Below the pieces are notes generated by a model. The model saw only the letters and a list, made by a program, of their open reading frames with translations. It did no database searches and was not told where the DNA came from. Shown here piece after piece: positions 35,268 to 44,700 of a stretch of DNA of 64,000 nucleotides; position 1 is the stretch's first letter, and each line of letters starts with the position of its first letter. Source of the DNA: Acinetobacter sp. NIPH 2699 (lineage in GTDB: Bacteria > Pseudomonadota > Gammaproteobacteria > Pseudomonadales > Moraxellaceae); the NCBI RefSeq assembly GCF_022549355.1, contig NZ_JAKZGL010000006.1, positions 62,001 to 126,000 on the forward strand. Direction: 5' to 3'. A program made the position numbers and the translations under genes.

Positions 35268-36731
35268 ATGCGTATCTTCCAACGAATCCATCAAAAATTA
35301 AACTGGTCAGGTCGGCGTTACATGGCAGTCATATTGAGTATTTTGGTGATTGGGTATCTTGCTTCTGCAATTTACCACACAGTAAAACCACTCCCGAAAG
35401 GACTGGATTTTACTGGTCAACTACGTCATGCCAATGTGAAATTTTTAGCCGATCAAACCTATATTGACCGCAACGGTCAGCAACAAGTGGATCAGCAGAT
35501 TTTCAAGGAAGTGTTTCGGCTGATTGAGGATGCCAGAAGCACGATTGTGTTGGATATGTTTCTCTTCAATCAAGAAGTAGGCGCATCTAAAGTCAAGCAG
35601 ATTCCATTGATGCAACGATTGACCGATGCATTGATTGTCAAACGTCAGCAAAATCCAAACATTCAAATTGTGGTGATTACTGATCCGATCAACTCTGTGT
35701 ATGGTGGTCTTGCTCCAAAGCATTATGCCCAACTGCGTGAAGCCAACATTGACGTAATTGAAACAGATTTAAAACCATTACGTGCATCAAATCCGTTGTG
35801 GTCTGGTTTTTGGTATATCTGTTGTCAAGATGTGGGTAATAATTCTGAGAAAGGCTGGCTCAACAATCCGTTTGGTGAGCAAAAGATCACGCTGCGTAGC
35901 TATTTAGCATTGTTTAATTTTAAAGCCAATCATCGTAAAACCTTAGTGGTGGATACTGAAGCAGGCTGGAAAAGTCTCGTGACTTCTGCAAATCCGCACG
36001 ATGGAAGTTCGCATCATAGCAATGTGGCATTAGTGGTCGATGGTGCTACGGCAATAGATATGCTGAAAACTGAACAAGCGGTTGCACAAATGTCGCAAGG
36101 CGGTAGTCCAATCGTGATCATGGGCGGGTTAACAGAAGACAAAAGCTTGCCACAAGTTCAGGTGCTGACTGAAAAAGCAATTTATGATGCTGTTTTGGAG
36201 ATGATTAACACCGCAAAGCAGGATGAGCATTTAGATATTGCAATGTTCTATTTGTCGGAACGGAAGATTATTACGGCCTTAAAGCAGGCACAACAGCGTG
36301 GTGTTCAGATCCGTATGATCCTTGATCCGAATAAAGATGCATTTGGCCGCCAAAAGAATGGTATGCCAAATCGACAAGTGGCTTCTGAACTGAATGCAGT
36401 GGGTATACCGATTCGCTGGTGTGATACACATGGTGAGCAGTGTCACAGTAAAATGCTACTCAAATACAATGCGCAACAGGCTGAGTTGATATTAGGTTCT
36501 GCTAATCTCACTGCCCGTAATTTAAAAAATTATAATCTTGAAACCAATATGCGAGTGATTGGTTCAGCACAAGCGCAAGTGTTTAAGGATGCTGGACAGT
36601 ATTTTGATTCTTCTTGGAGCAATGACCATACTCGTCAGATCAGTGTCGATTATGCAAAGTATGCTGACGAATCGAAATCGAAATATTGGCTGTATCGCTT
36701 GATGGAGTGGTCGGGTTTATCGACTTTTTAA
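35268..36731 (+). CDS. Phospholipase D family protein
   Basis: A protein of 487 residues with two HKD motifs: NHRKTLVVD at about 222 and QCHSKMLLKY at about 388, the latter followed by LILGSANLTARN, as in phospholipase D and cardiolipin synthases. One membrane helix near residue 20-36 (AVILSILVIGYLASAIY) anchors it, with the catalytic part probably periplasmic. It could hydrolyse or exchange phospholipid headgroups. The start lies six bases after the znuD terminator, and no ribosome binding site stands out. Cardiolipin synthase is a reasonable alternative, although it lacks the usual two N-terminal helices. Confidence 0.9.
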   Translation: MRIFQRIHQKLNWSGRRYMAVILSILVIGYLASAIYHTVKPLPKGLDFTGQLRHANVKFLADQTYIDRNGQQQVDQQIFKEVFRLIEDARSTIVLDMFLFNQEVGASKVKQIPLMQRLTDALIVKRQQNPNIQIVVITDPINSVYGGLAPKHYAQLREANIDVIETDLKPLRASNPLWSGFWYICCQDVGNNSEKGWLNNPFGEQKITLRSYLALFNFKANHRKTLVVDTEAGWKSLVTSANPHDGSSHHSNVALVVDGATAIDMLKTEQAVAQMSQGGSPIVIMGGLTEDKSLPQVQVLTEKAIYDAVLEMINTAKQDEHLDIAMFYLSERKIITALKQAQQRGVQIRMILDPNKDAFGRQKNGMPNRQVASELNAVGIPIRWCDTHGEQCHSKMLLKYNAQQAELILGSANLTARNLKNYNLETNMRVIGSAQAQVFKDAGQYFDSSWSNDHTRQISVDYAKYADESKSKYWLYRLMEWSGLSTF

Positions 36732-36740
36732 AGAAAAAAC

Positions 36741-36766
36741 AAAAGAGGCGTAATGCCTCTTTTTTA
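36741..36766. terminator. Bidirectional terminator
   Basis: AAAAGAGGC-GTAAT-GCCTCTTTT lies between convergent genes and has T runs in both directions. Confidence 0.9.
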
Positions 36767-37213
36767 TTATGGATTTGGTGGCACTAATGCATCTAAATCT
36801 TTATCACTTAACGTTTCTAATTCACTGAGATCCGTTTTGATGGCCCATTGCTTTTCATCATCGACAGGATTGGGTAAACGGCCTTCTAACCAGTCACAGA
36901 CCACATCAGGCGAAAAGTCTGCATGATTACACTGAATCACCCACGCTAAAAAGTCTTTCGCCTCACCATTCATATAGGGTGGCGGTGATACAGGGAAGAA
37001 TTGTGTCGGTAAACGTTCATTGGTCGATAAATAATTGAGTACATGACCCAGTTCTTGAACCGTTTGCCATGCTAAAGCGTGTTCTACATCAATGTTGAAT
37101 TTAAACCACCATGCATGTTGACCATCTGTACCATGCGCCACGATACGTGATTCTTGTACGCTTGGAATTTTGCAAAAGAATTGATAGAGACGATCAAAAT
37201 TCATTTCAGACAC
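36767..37213 (-). CDS. Conserved protein of unknown function
   Basis: A protein of 148 residues, soluble and acidic, with no signal peptide. Visible features are a helical N-terminus (NFDRLYQFFCKIP), a strand with paired tryptophans (AWWFKFNIDVEHALAWQTV) and an acidic tail (SELETLSDKDLDALVPPNP). I know no function. It is a single gene with its own terminator, and it faces the phospholipase D gene. Confidence 0.78.
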   Translation of the reverse strand: MSEMNFDRLYQFFCKIPSVQESRIVAHGTDGQHAWWFKFNIDVEHALAWQTVQELGHVLNYLSTNERLPTQFFPVSPPPYMNGEAKDFLAWVIQCNHADFSPDVVCDWLEGRLPNPVDDEKQWAIKTDLSELETLSDKDLDALVPPNP

Positions 37214-37443
37214 AGATATAGCCTCAAAACGGAAAAAAGAATTCTAGCATATTCCTGTTCTGGTTAAACGTTCATCTCGACTGTTGTGGCGTATGGTGCT
37301 TAGGCAAGTAAAGTTCAAATATACACAGCAAAAGCATCTCCTTATTTCATCCTCAATCTGTGCTAAAAGTATAGAATGATAACAATCATTGCTGCTTTTT
37401 TGCTCTAAAATAAAACAATGATCGCTCATATGGGGAGAGGGCA

Positions 37444-37935
37444 ATGCTGCAATTTAAATATTATCGTTATGCTTTAATTGGCGTATTGAGTTGTTTCCCT
37501 GCAATCTTGTATGCGGATAATGCGTGGGGTGGCTATAGTGGGGTTGAACGTCGTTCACATCATCAAACTTCGCCGTCTTATCAAGCGCCTGCACAAGATC
37601 CATTTGCATTTTCAAATCAGCGCTATACGCCTACCGCACCACCGAAAGGGTATTACTATCAACCTTACCAAAATAGTCATCCCTATCCGCGCTATCCACA
37701 GCCAAGAGTGCGCATAGAGTATTATCCAGATACTCAGACTGAGTACAGCTATAGTCGAGAGTCTTTTGTAGTTGGCAATGCCTTGCCGAGTGAGTTTCGC
37801 AACGAACGTTACGTGGTTCGAGATTGGGGCTATTATTCATTAAGAGAACCACCAAAAGGTCGACATTGGGTGGTGGTCGATGGTCGTTACTTTCTGGTCA
37901 CTGATGACAACTTCACCATTGAGATTATTCGCTGA
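37444..37935 (+). CDS. RcnB-like periplasmic protein, longer copy
   Basis: A protein of 163 residues. A signal peptide (about 1-24, ALIGVLSCFPAILYADNA) precedes a low-complexity part rich in Pro, Tyr and Gln (YYYQPYQNSHPYPRYPQP). The C-terminal 50 residues are the RcnB domain: ALPSEFRNERYVVRDWGYYSLREPPKGRHWVVVDGRYFLV. E. coli RcnB helps hold nickel and cobalt levels in the periplasm; here the role is only inferred. A palindrome AATGAT-AACA-ATCATT upstream (37375-37390) may be an operator. The gene has a related neighbour at 38088. Confidence 0.88.
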   Translation: MLQFKYYRYALIGVLSCFPAILYADNAWGGYSGVERRSHHQTSPSYQAPAQDPFAFSNQRYTPTAPPKGYYYQPYQNSHPYPRYPQPRVRIEYYPDTQTEYSYSRESFVVGNALPSEFRNERYVVRDWGYYSLREPPKGRHWVVVDGRYFLVTDDNFTIEIIR

Positions 37936-38029
37936 TATGTAGAAATGGTTGAGATTTGCTTTGGCGATAAATCTCCACAATTTCTTGGATATGATTACAA
38001 AGCTTTGCAATGTCATTTGTTTTATTCAT
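37925..38029 (-). CDS. Possible small protein (34 residues), antisense to the RcnB-like gene's end
   Basis: An open frame with a near-ideal binding site (AGGAG five bases before the ATG at 38029) encodes 34 residues beginning MNKTNDIAKLCNHIQEIVEIY. It looks like one amphipathic helix. It fills the gap between two RcnB-like genes on the opposite strand and overlaps the end of the first by eleven bases. No family is recognised. The strong start signal is the only support. Confidence 0.4.
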   Translation of the reverse strand: MNKTNDIAKLCNHIQEIVEIYRQSKSQPFLHISE

Positions 38030-38087
38030 GGTTTCTCCTAGAGTTTCTTTTAATCTGAATTCAGTTTAAAGAACAGAGGATTAAATA

Positions 38088-38453
38088 ATGAAAAAGGCAT
38101 TGGTAGTACTCGTTTCAACGATCATGCTCGGTATGTCTGCATGTGTAGTTGCGGAACCATCAAATCGTGTGAAAATTGATAATAAGGGTCGTTACGATCA
38201 ACGCTATGACCACCGCCAAGATCATCGAAAACCACCGCATTGGTCAAATGCCAACAAGGGGCATCATTCTGGTCAACGCATTACGTTTAAACGTGGAGAG
38301 CGTTTACCGTCACAGTTCCGTAGTAGCCGTTATGTCGTATCAAACTATCGTCAGCATCGTTTGTATCAGCCACCTCGCGGTTATCAATGGATGCAAGTGC
38401 AAGGTCGCTATGTATTAGTTGATTCTCAATACCGTGTTTATCGTGTTGCCTAA
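38088..38453 (+). CDS. RcnB-like protein, shorter copy
   Basis: A protein of 121 residues with a signal peptide (ALVVLVSTIMLGMSACVVA); the cysteine in MSAC could make it a lipoprotein. The linker is rich in His, Asp and Arg (RYDQRYDHRQDHRKPPHW), and the domain LPSQFRSSRYVVSNYRQHRLYQPPRGYQWMQVQGRYVLV matches RcnB. It shares its domain with the gene 150 bases upstream, so the two are probably an old duplication. Nickel or cobalt binding is inferred from the family and the His-rich linker. Confidence 0.88.
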   Translation: MKKALVVLVSTIMLGMSACVVAEPSNRVKIDNKGRYDQRYDHRQDHRKPPHWSNANKGHHSGQRITFKRGERLPSQFRSSRYVVSNYRQHRLYQPPRGYQWMQVQGRYVLVDSQYRVYRVA

Positions 38454-38468
38454 ACAAAATAAGATTTC

Positions 38469-38493
38469 AAGCAGGCTTCAGCCTGCTTTTTTT
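38469..38493 (+). terminator. Rho-independent terminator after the RcnB-like gene
   Basis: AAGCAGGC-TTCA-GCCTGCTT, followed by T residues. It lies at the meeting point with psiE on the other strand. Confidence 0.92.
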
Positions 38494-38989
38494 ATGCCAA
38501 TTCATCATCTTGAGGTTGCGGGGTTTTATTGACCGGTAATTGTTGTTCATGATCTTTACCACGGATCACAGAAGGATAGTTCCATGATGCAAAACGAACC
38601 ACCAAGATAGCAAATGCCAAGATCAAAATAGAACCTGTAATAATGACTAAATCCATGGATGCTTTATGGTTGTGTTGAATATCGGCAATCAGTAGACGAG
38701 TAAGTGCCGTAATCGCAATATAAATCAGAAAGCGTACGGGCATATGATTAGTTTTAAAGTAGATCCCAACCATGGCACCGAGTTCTAGGTAAATGAACAG
38801 CAGTAGAATATCGTCAATGGTTGCGTATTGTTTGACGGTCAAAATTTCAATGACTGTATGTACGGCTGACCAAGCGATCATACAGCCGATAATAAACAGG
38901 GCTAAATAATGAAAAGCTTCCACAGCATAGTGACCTAAACGATCAAATAGGCGTTGTAAGTTCTCAAGATTATCTTTGGGATTCGACAT
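38492..38989 (-). CDS. psiE: PsiE-family membrane protein
   Basis: A protein of 165 residues with four membrane helices: LALFIIGCMIAWSAVHTVIEIL, TIDDILLLFIYLELGAMVGIYF, FLIYIAITALTRLLIADI and MDLVIITGSILILAFAILVVRF. The pattern LELGAMVGIYFKTNHMPVRFLIYIAITALTR is diagnostic for PsiE, a protein first seen as induced by phosphate starvation in E. coli. Its molecular job is unknown. The gene is single and convergent with the RcnB-like genes. Confidence 0.92.
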   Translation of the reverse strand: MSNPKDNLENLQRLFDRLGHYAVEAFHYLALFIIGCMIAWSAVHTVIEILTVKQYATIDDILLLFIYLELGAMVGIYFKTNHMPVRFLIYIAITALTRLLIADIQHNHKASMDLVIITGSILILAFAILVVRFASWNYPSVIRGKDHEQQLPVNKTPQPQDDELA

Positions 38990-39193
38990 AGAAGCTAAGC
39001 ATTCTCAATATAATGATTAGAATATAATGCAAGTTTCGTGCTGATTTTATTAAAGCCATAAAAAATGACCTAAACTAAATGATTTAGATCATTTTTATAG
39101 GGGCTAAGAACGTGGTTCAGCCAGCGCAGTTCATCATCTTGCTTGAGCTGAGATTGCTTTGTTAATGGCAAACCATCTGAGATTTGAGTGTTG

Positions 39194-39889
39194 TTAAGTG
39201 ATTTGCTCAAGTGAAATATGACCTAAAAAGTGACCAGAGCTTTGGGCTGGTTGCTGCTGTTCAATGGCATGGGCAAACTTCACCGCAGCTTGCTCTTGTA
39301 ACTGTTGATCAAGACGCTGGCAATTGGGAAACTGATTGATATCAATCACATTGTGATATTTTAACCAGCGGGCTATCCCGGCATAGTAAGCATCAACAAA
39401 TGATATTTGAGTACCCATCAGCCAGATTTTATCGGTGAGCATGCGTTCTAAAGCAGTAAATGCCTTTTCAACTTGCGCCGTTCCGTAGTCATGCAATGTT
39501 TGTGTGGCATCGGAAGATGATGCATGTTCAAGGCTGTACCATAGAGGGCTAAAAGCATTGAATAGGGTGGTATTTAGAAAAGCCAGTTTTTGATTAAACT
39601 GATTAAATTGCGTTGCTCCCTGTTGATAATGAAAAGCGCTATTTGAACTTGTTGCCATAATATGATTCAAGATCGCCATACTTTCTGTAATAACCTGACC
39701 ATTGCTATCCAATAGGGTCGGCGTTTCACCTAATGGATTGATGCGGTGGTAGGCTTCAGTATCACTCTGAGCAGGCATCTCGATTCTGCATAATTGATAA
39801 GGCTGACCGGACCATTCCAATGCAACAATGGAACCAAATGAACAACCAGAAGGGACACCATAAAATAGGGTTAAAGTTGACATCATCAT
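39194..39889 (-). CDS. Glutathione S-transferase family protein
   Basis: A protein of 231 residues. The thioredoxin-like N-terminal domain begins LTLFYGVPSGCSFGSIVAL and has the cis-proline segment NPLGETPTLLDSNGQVITESMAIL with E-S for glutathione. The C-terminal domain is helical (IWLMGTQISFVDAYYAGIARWL, the N-capping box). It is divergent from a LysR gene 99 bases away, which probably controls it. The substrate is unknown. Confidence 0.9.
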   Translation of the reverse strand: MMMSTLTLFYGVPSGCSFGSIVALEWSGQPYQLCRIEMPAQSDTEAYHRINPLGETPTLLDSNGQVITESMAILNHIMATSSNSAFHYQQGATQFNQFNQKLAFLNTTLFNAFSPLWYSLEHASSSDATQTLHDYGTAQVEKAFTALERMLTDKIWLMGTQISFVDAYYAGIARWLKYHNVIDINQFPNCQRLDQQLQEQAAVKFAHAIEQQQPAQSSGHFLGHISLEQIT

Positions 39890-39988
39890 TACTCTACTGT
39901 GGAAGATAACCTGATGTTAAGACGGCAGCAAAGTTTCGAGTAGTCAGGTAATATGCAACTTATAGTCTACATATATGGACATTAAGCC

Positions 39989-40885
39989 ATGCTCCTCAGA
40001 CAACATTTAAATGACGTTTTTCTGTTTGTGGTTGCAGTAGAGCATCAAGGATTTTCTGCCGCGGCCAAGCAGCTTAATTTACCGAAATCTACCATCAGTA
40101 AGCGGGTTGCAGCCTTAGAACAGAAGTTGGGCCTCACCCTGATTCACCGAAGTTCACGGAGTTTTGTGCTCAGTGAAGCAGGAAAACTGTTTTATCAACA
40201 TGCTAAAAATGCAGTGGATGAATTTCGTTATGCAGAAGAGAATTTATTGATGCAGCAGCAGGAACCGAGTGGTGTCGTTCGGTTGAGTGCCTCAGTGCCT
40301 GTTGCACAATATATTTTGTCTGATTGCTTGCCTGAACTGGCTGAGCGTTATCCAAAACTATTGCTACAACTCGAAGTGACGGATCGCTATGTCGATGTGA
40401 TGAGCGAAAATTTTGATATTGTCATTCGTAGTCATTTTCAGCCATTGGTAGATTCTGGATTGATTCAGCGTGTGCTGACACATGACAAGATTATTGCGGT
40501 TGCTGCACAGACATATGTGATGAAAGCTGAGCCAATTGGTTGCCCAAATGATTTAGTTCATCACCAAGGTTTATGGTCTGATTTACAGATGAATCCGTGG
40601 CATTTCCAGCATCTGAATGGTGAAAAGCAGACGGTTCGCCCAAATGTCCGTTTTATGGCAAATGAATCAGAGGTTTTAAAAGGTGCGGTGAAGCGGGGAA
40701 TTGGTATTACACTTTTACCAGAAAGCTTTTGCATCAATGAATTGTCGGATCGAAGTCTGGTCAATGTTTTGCCTGAATGGACAGCAGGTAGTGTGACCAC
40801 CAGTTTATTGATGCTGACAAGACGTGGTTTATTGCCCAGTGTCAATATAACGGCTGATTTTCTGGTCGAGAAATTAAAAAGATAA
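39989..40885 (+). CDS. LysR-type transcriptional regulator
   Basis: A protein of 298 residues. The N-terminal winged helix has GFSAAAKQLNLPKSTISKRVAALEQKLGLTLIHRSSRSFVLSEAG at about 22-66, and the effector domain runs from about 90 to 298. It resembles the AaeR/DsdC-like group of regulators with full domain 2 (GVVRLSASVPVAQYILSDCLPEL). Being divergent from the GST gene, it likely activates that gene by binding in the 99-base gap. Confidence 0.93.
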   Translation: MLLRQHLNDVFLFVVAVEHQGFSAAAKQLNLPKSTISKRVAALEQKLGLTLIHRSSRSFVLSEAGKLFYQHAKNAVDEFRYAEENLLMQQQEPSGVVRLSASVPVAQYILSDCLPELAERYPKLLLQLEVTDRYVDVMSENFDIVIRSHFQPLVDSGLIQRVLTHDKIIAVAAQTYVMKAEPIGCPNDLVHHQGLWSDLQMNPWHFQHLNGEKQTVRPNVRFMANESEVLKGAVKRGIGITLLPESFCINELSDRSLVNVLPEWTAGSVTTSLLMLTRRGLLPSVNITADFLVEKLKR

Positions 40886-40914
40886 CAGCTTGATATTTGA
40901 ATATGTTGAAAGAA

Positions 40915-40945
40915 AAAAGCGCCTGAAAATTCAAGCGCTTTTTTT
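40915..40945. terminator. Bidirectional terminator
   Basis: AAAAGCGC (40915-40922) and GCGCTTTT (40935-40942) pair around a 12-base loop between convergent genes. Confidence 0.75.
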
Positions 40946-40955
40946 ACTTAGAAAA

Positions 40956-42737
40956 TTAAGCTTGATTCGTGAAGTAATCTTCGCTGAAGTTCATGATCAA
41001 GTCAGAACCCGCTTTAACTTTTGCTAAACGTGCATCCAATTCAGGCAAGATACGTTCTACAAAGTATTGCGCTAAAGCCAATTTGTTTTGGTAAAAATCA
41101 CCAGATTTGTCTTTTGCCGCAGCAGCGATTTTTGCAAACATATAAGCAAAGCTGAGTAAACCTACTGCATGTAAGTAATCCACCGCAGCAGCGTTCGGGA
41201 AGTCTACATTTTCAGCCGCTTGTTCGATGATGAACTGAGTGATCGCTTCAATTTCTGTTGCCGCATCTAAAGTGGCATCTTTGATGAAGTTCAAGTCGGT
41301 GTCTAATGCATTGGCAAAGTCACGGATTTCAGTGATGTATTCCGCGATAAATGCACCGCCACATTTAATGGTTTTACGACCGATCAAATCTTGAGATTGA
41401 ACGCCGTTGGTACCTTCGTAAATTTGAGCAATACGAAGATCACGGATACATTGTTCCATACCCCATTCACGGATATAACCGTGACCACCGAAGACCATTT
41501 GCGCATCTAAAGTTGCTTGGAATGCAGTATCTGTGAGGTATGCTTTTGCAATTGGCGTTAACAATGCAACACGGTTGTTGGCTTGCTTTACTGCTTCAGG
41601 ATCAGTCGAGAACTTGGTGATATCCAGTTGTTGACCGACATAGACCGCAAATGCACGAGAAGCTTCGTTGTTGGCACGTACATTGAGTAACATACGACGC
41701 ACATCACCATGTACTAAAATGCTGTCAGCAGGCTTGTTTGGCGACTGAACACCCGCAGCGCTACGACCTTGTAAACGATCAGTCGCATATTGCGCTGCGT
41801 TTTGGTAAGCAAATTCAGAAGCACCAAGACCTTGGATACCCATCGACAAACGTTCATAGTTCATCATCACGAACATCGCTGCAAGACCTTCGTTTTCTTT
41901 GCCAACGAGGTAACCTTTCGCGCCGTCAAAGTTCATCACACAAGTCGCAGATGCTTTGATCCCCATTTTATGTTCGATTGAACCAGGACCAACTGGGTTA
42001 CGTTCACCAAGAGAGCCATCTTCATTCACAAGGTACTTTGGTACGATGAATAATGAAATACCACGTGAACCCGCAGGTGCATTAGGTGTTTTAGCAAGAA
42101 CAAGGTGAATGATGTTTTCTGCTAAATCGTTATCACCACCTGTGATGAAGATTTTAGTACCAGTAATGTTATAAGTACCATCTTCGTTCGGTTCAGCTTT
42201 AGTTTTAATAATGCCTAAGTCTGTACCCGCATGCGGCTCGGTTAAGCACATAGTGCCTGACCATTCGCCTGAATAGATTTTAGGTAAGTAGGTTTCTTTT
42301 TGCTCTTGAGATGCATAGCTGTTGAGTGCCATACCGGCACCCACAGAAAGAAGCGGGTAGAGCATGAATGATGGGTTGGTTGCGAATAGCATTTCATCAG
42401 AAAGTACAGTCAGCATTTTTGGCATTGCCTGACCGCCCCATTCTTCTTCAGCACCTAAACCGATCCAACCGCCTTCAGCGTATTGACGGAATGCTTCTTT
42501 AAAGCCTGCTGGCGTGAAGACTTCACCATTTTCCCAACGCGCGCCTTCTTCATCACCTGTACGGTTAAGTGGGTGAGTGACGTTTTGAGCAAATTTAGCC
42601 ATTTCTTCTAAAATTGCTTCGGCTGTTGCGGCATCTACATGAGCAAGTTTCTCATTAGATTGCCAAAATTGTTCTGCTTTAAATACATCATTTAAGATGA
42701 ATTTCATGTCTGCTAAAGGCGCATTGTAAATTGGCAT
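40956..42737 (-). CDS. Long acyl-CoA dehydrogenase, first copy
   Basis: An FAD enzyme of 593 residues that introduces the 2,3 double bond in acyl-CoA at the first step of beta-oxidation. The middle has MCLTEPHAGTDLGIIKTKAEP (FAD region) and the base Glu appears in RIAQIYEGTNGVQSQDLIGRK. A C-terminal extension of about 130 residues makes it the longer, FadE-neighbouring type with acyl-CoA dehydrogenase C-terminal domain. It shares layout with the gene at 42898, but they are not identical and may differ in chain length. It lies in the same direction, 160 bases downstream, after a terminator, so it has its own promoter or is partly read through. Confidence 0.93.
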   Translation of the reverse strand: MPIYNAPLADMKFILNDVFKAEQFWQSNEKLAHVDAATAEAILEEMAKFAQNVTHPLNRTGDEEGARWENGEVFTPAGFKEAFRQYAEGGWIGLGAEEEWGGQAMPKMLTVLSDEMLFATNPSFMLYPLLSVGAGMALNSYASQEQKETYLPKIYSGEWSGTMCLTEPHAGTDLGIIKTKAEPNEDGTYNITGTKIFITGGDNDLAENIIHLVLAKTPNAPAGSRGISLFIVPKYLVNEDGSLGERNPVGPGSIEHKMGIKASATCVMNFDGAKGYLVGKENEGLAAMFVMMNYERLSMGIQGLGASEFAYQNAAQYATDRLQGRSAAGVQSPNKPADSILVHGDVRRMLLNVRANNEASRAFAVYVGQQLDITKFSTDPEAVKQANNRVALLTPIAKAYLTDTAFQATLDAQMVFGGHGYIREWGMEQCIRDLRIAQIYEGTNGVQSQDLIGRKTIKCGGAFIAEYITEIRDFANALDTDLNFIKDATLDAATEIEAITQFIIEQAAENVDFPNAAAVDYLHAVGLLSFAYMFAKIAAAAKDKSGDFYQNKLALAQYFVERILPELDARLAKVKAGSDLIMNFSEDYFTNQA

Positions 42738-42827
42738 AATCGTTCCTTTTTACGCACAGTTCATGTGCAAAGTGATCAAATAAAACGAACAAATAAATGA
42801 ATGGTGTAAATTTAGCACTGATTAAAC

Positions 42828-42864
42828 AAAAAAAGGACGGTCAAAACTGACCAGTCCTTTTTTT
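42828..42864 (-). terminator. Terminator between the two acyl-CoA dehydrogenase genes
   Basis: AAAAGGAC-GGTCA / TGACC-A-GTCCTTTT forms a long hairpin with one bulge, with T residues on the minus strand. Confidence 0.85.
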
Positions 42865-42897
42865 GTGATGAACGTTGCATCCCATTCTAATCTATGA

Positions 42898-44700
42898 TTA
42901 GAACGCGAAGTGTTCCGCATCAAGTTCAAACAATGGCTCAACGCCAGTTGAAAGTACATCTACATGCGAACGAACACGTGGCAAGATTTTCTTGAAGTAG
43001 AAACGAGCCGTGGTAACTTTTGCATTGTAGAAGTCGACCTCAGTTGTACCTTCAGCCAATTTCTCTTGTGCAACAAGCGCCATACGTGCCCATAAATAAG
43101 CAAGCGTTACATAGCCAGAGAAGTATAAGTAGTCAACAGCAGCCGCACCCACTTCGTCAGGATTTTGCATTGCGCGCATACCAATTTGCATGGTGATATC
43201 GCCCCATTCTTTGTTGGCAGCAGCCAATGGCGCAACAAATTCTTGCATCGCAGCATTGTCTTTGTTTGCTTCAACAAATTTATGGATGATCTTGGTGAAG
43301 TCTTTCAACATTGCACCTTGAGTTTGCAATACTTTACGACCTAACAAGTCAAGTGCTTGAATCTCAGTAGTACCTTCGTATAAGCAAGCGATACGTGTAT
43401 CACGTACGATTTGCTCCATACCGTGTTCAGAGATGAAGCCGTGACCACCAAATACTTGTACACCGTGCTTCGCAGATTCAGAACCTGTTTCAGTCAAGAA
43501 TGCTTTCGCAATCGGTGTTAACAAAGACAAGATGTTGTCAGCAAACTTACGCTCTTCTTCAGTTTCGCCTTTTTCAACGATATCTGCGTATTGAGCAAGT
43601 AAGTAAACCAGTGCACGACCACCTTCAGCAAATGACTTTTGTGTTAAAAGCATGTTGCGAACAGCAGGGTGAACAATAATTGGATCAGCATCTTTTTCAG
43701 GTGCTTTCGGACCAGAAAGCGAACGCATTGCTAAACGATCTTTCGCATACGCCAACGCGCCTTGGAAAGAAGATTCAGATGCAGATAAACCTTGAACAGC
43801 AGTACCGATACGTGCTGTGTTCATGAAGGTGAACATACAGTTCAAACCACGGTTTTCAGGTCCAATTAAGTAACCTTTGGCTTGGTCAAAGTTGATGACA
43901 CAAGTTGCGTTACCATGGATACCCATTTTGTGTTCAATAGAACCACAACGAACCGCATTACGCTCGCCAACAGAACCGTCAGCGTTCACGTGGAATTTCG
44001 GTACGATGAATAAAGAGATCCCTTTAGTACCTTTAGGTGCACCCGGTAAACGAGCAAGTACGATATGGATGATGTTTTCAGCCATGTCGTGTTCACCAGC
44101 AGAGATAAAGATTTTCTCGCCAGAGATCGCATAGCTACCATCTGCATTTGGTTCTGCTTTAGAACGGATAATACCAAGGTCTGAACCTGCATGAGATTCG
44201 GTTAAGCACATGGTACCTGTCCAAACACCTGAAACGAGGTTTGGCATGTAGATGGCTTTTTGTTCGTCAGAACCGTGGTGCTCAAGGGTACGAACTGCAC
44301 CATGAGAGAGGCCTGGGTACATGCCCCAAGACCAGTTTGCTGTACCCACCATTTCAGAGATTGAAATCCCCAAAGAGTTTGGTAATGCTTGACCGCCAAA
44401 TTCTTCATCAGCAGAAAGAGAAGGGAAGCCAAGTTCGATATATTTTTGATACGCTTCTTTAAAGCCTGTAGGCGTAGTCACAACACCGTCATTCCAAGTA
44501 CAACCTTCACGGTCGCCCACTTGGTTTAAAGGAGAAAGTTCATTCTCACAGAAATCAGCCGCTGCTTCTAAATATTGATCAACCAATTCACGGCTTACGT
44601 TGTCTTGGAATGCAGGAAGTTTTGCGTAGTGTGCTTCAGCATTTAATAATTCGTGCAATACGAACTGCATATCGCGTAAGGGTGCTTTGTATTGTGGCAT
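42898..44700 (-). CDS. Long acyl-CoA dehydrogenase, second copy
   Basis: A protein of 600 residues, same type as the neighbour. The FAD site is MCLTESHAGSDLGIIRSKAEP and the catalytic base is in RIACLYEGTTEIQALDLLGRK. The C-terminal extension is present. Tandem long acyl-CoA dehydrogenases of this kind occur together in Acinetobacter and serve growth on fatty acids and alkanes. Its upstream region (44701-44900) holds inverted repeats that may bind a fatty-acid-responsive regulator. Confidence 0.93.
   Translation of the reverse strand: MPQYKAPLRDMQFVLHELLNAEAHYAKLPAFQDNVSRELVDQYLEAAADFCENELSPLNQVGDREGCTWNDGVVTTPTGFKEAYQKYIELGFPSLSADEEFGGQALPNSLGISISEMVGTANWSWGMYPGLSHGAVRTLEHHGSDEQKAIYMPNLVSGVWTGTMCLTESHAGSDLGIIRSKAEPNADGSYAISGEKIFISAGEHDMAENIIHIVLARLPGAPKGTKGISLFIVPKFHVNADGSVGERNAVRCGSIEHKMGIHGNATCVINFDQAKGYLIGPENRGLNCMFTFMNTARIGTAVQGLSASESSFQGALAYAKDRLAMRSLSGPKAPEKDADPIIVHPAVRNMLLTQKSFAEGGRALVYLLAQYADIVEKGETEEERKFADNILSLLTPIAKAFLTETGSESAKHGVQVFGGHGFISEHGMEQIVRDTRIACLYEGTTEIQALDLLGRKVLQTQGAMLKDFTKIIHKFVEANKDNAAMQEFVAPLAAANKEWGDITMQIGMRAMQNPDEVGAAAVDYLYFSGYVTLAYLWARMALVAQEKLAEGTTEVDFYNAKVTTARFYFKKILPRVRSHVDVLSTGVEPLFELDAEHFAF

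Noticed and set aside
37375..37390. Fur box before the RcnB-like gene (AATGAT-AACA-ATCATT)
   Set aside because: It is palindromic, but spacing does not match the 7-1-7 Fur consensus; kept only as a possible operator.
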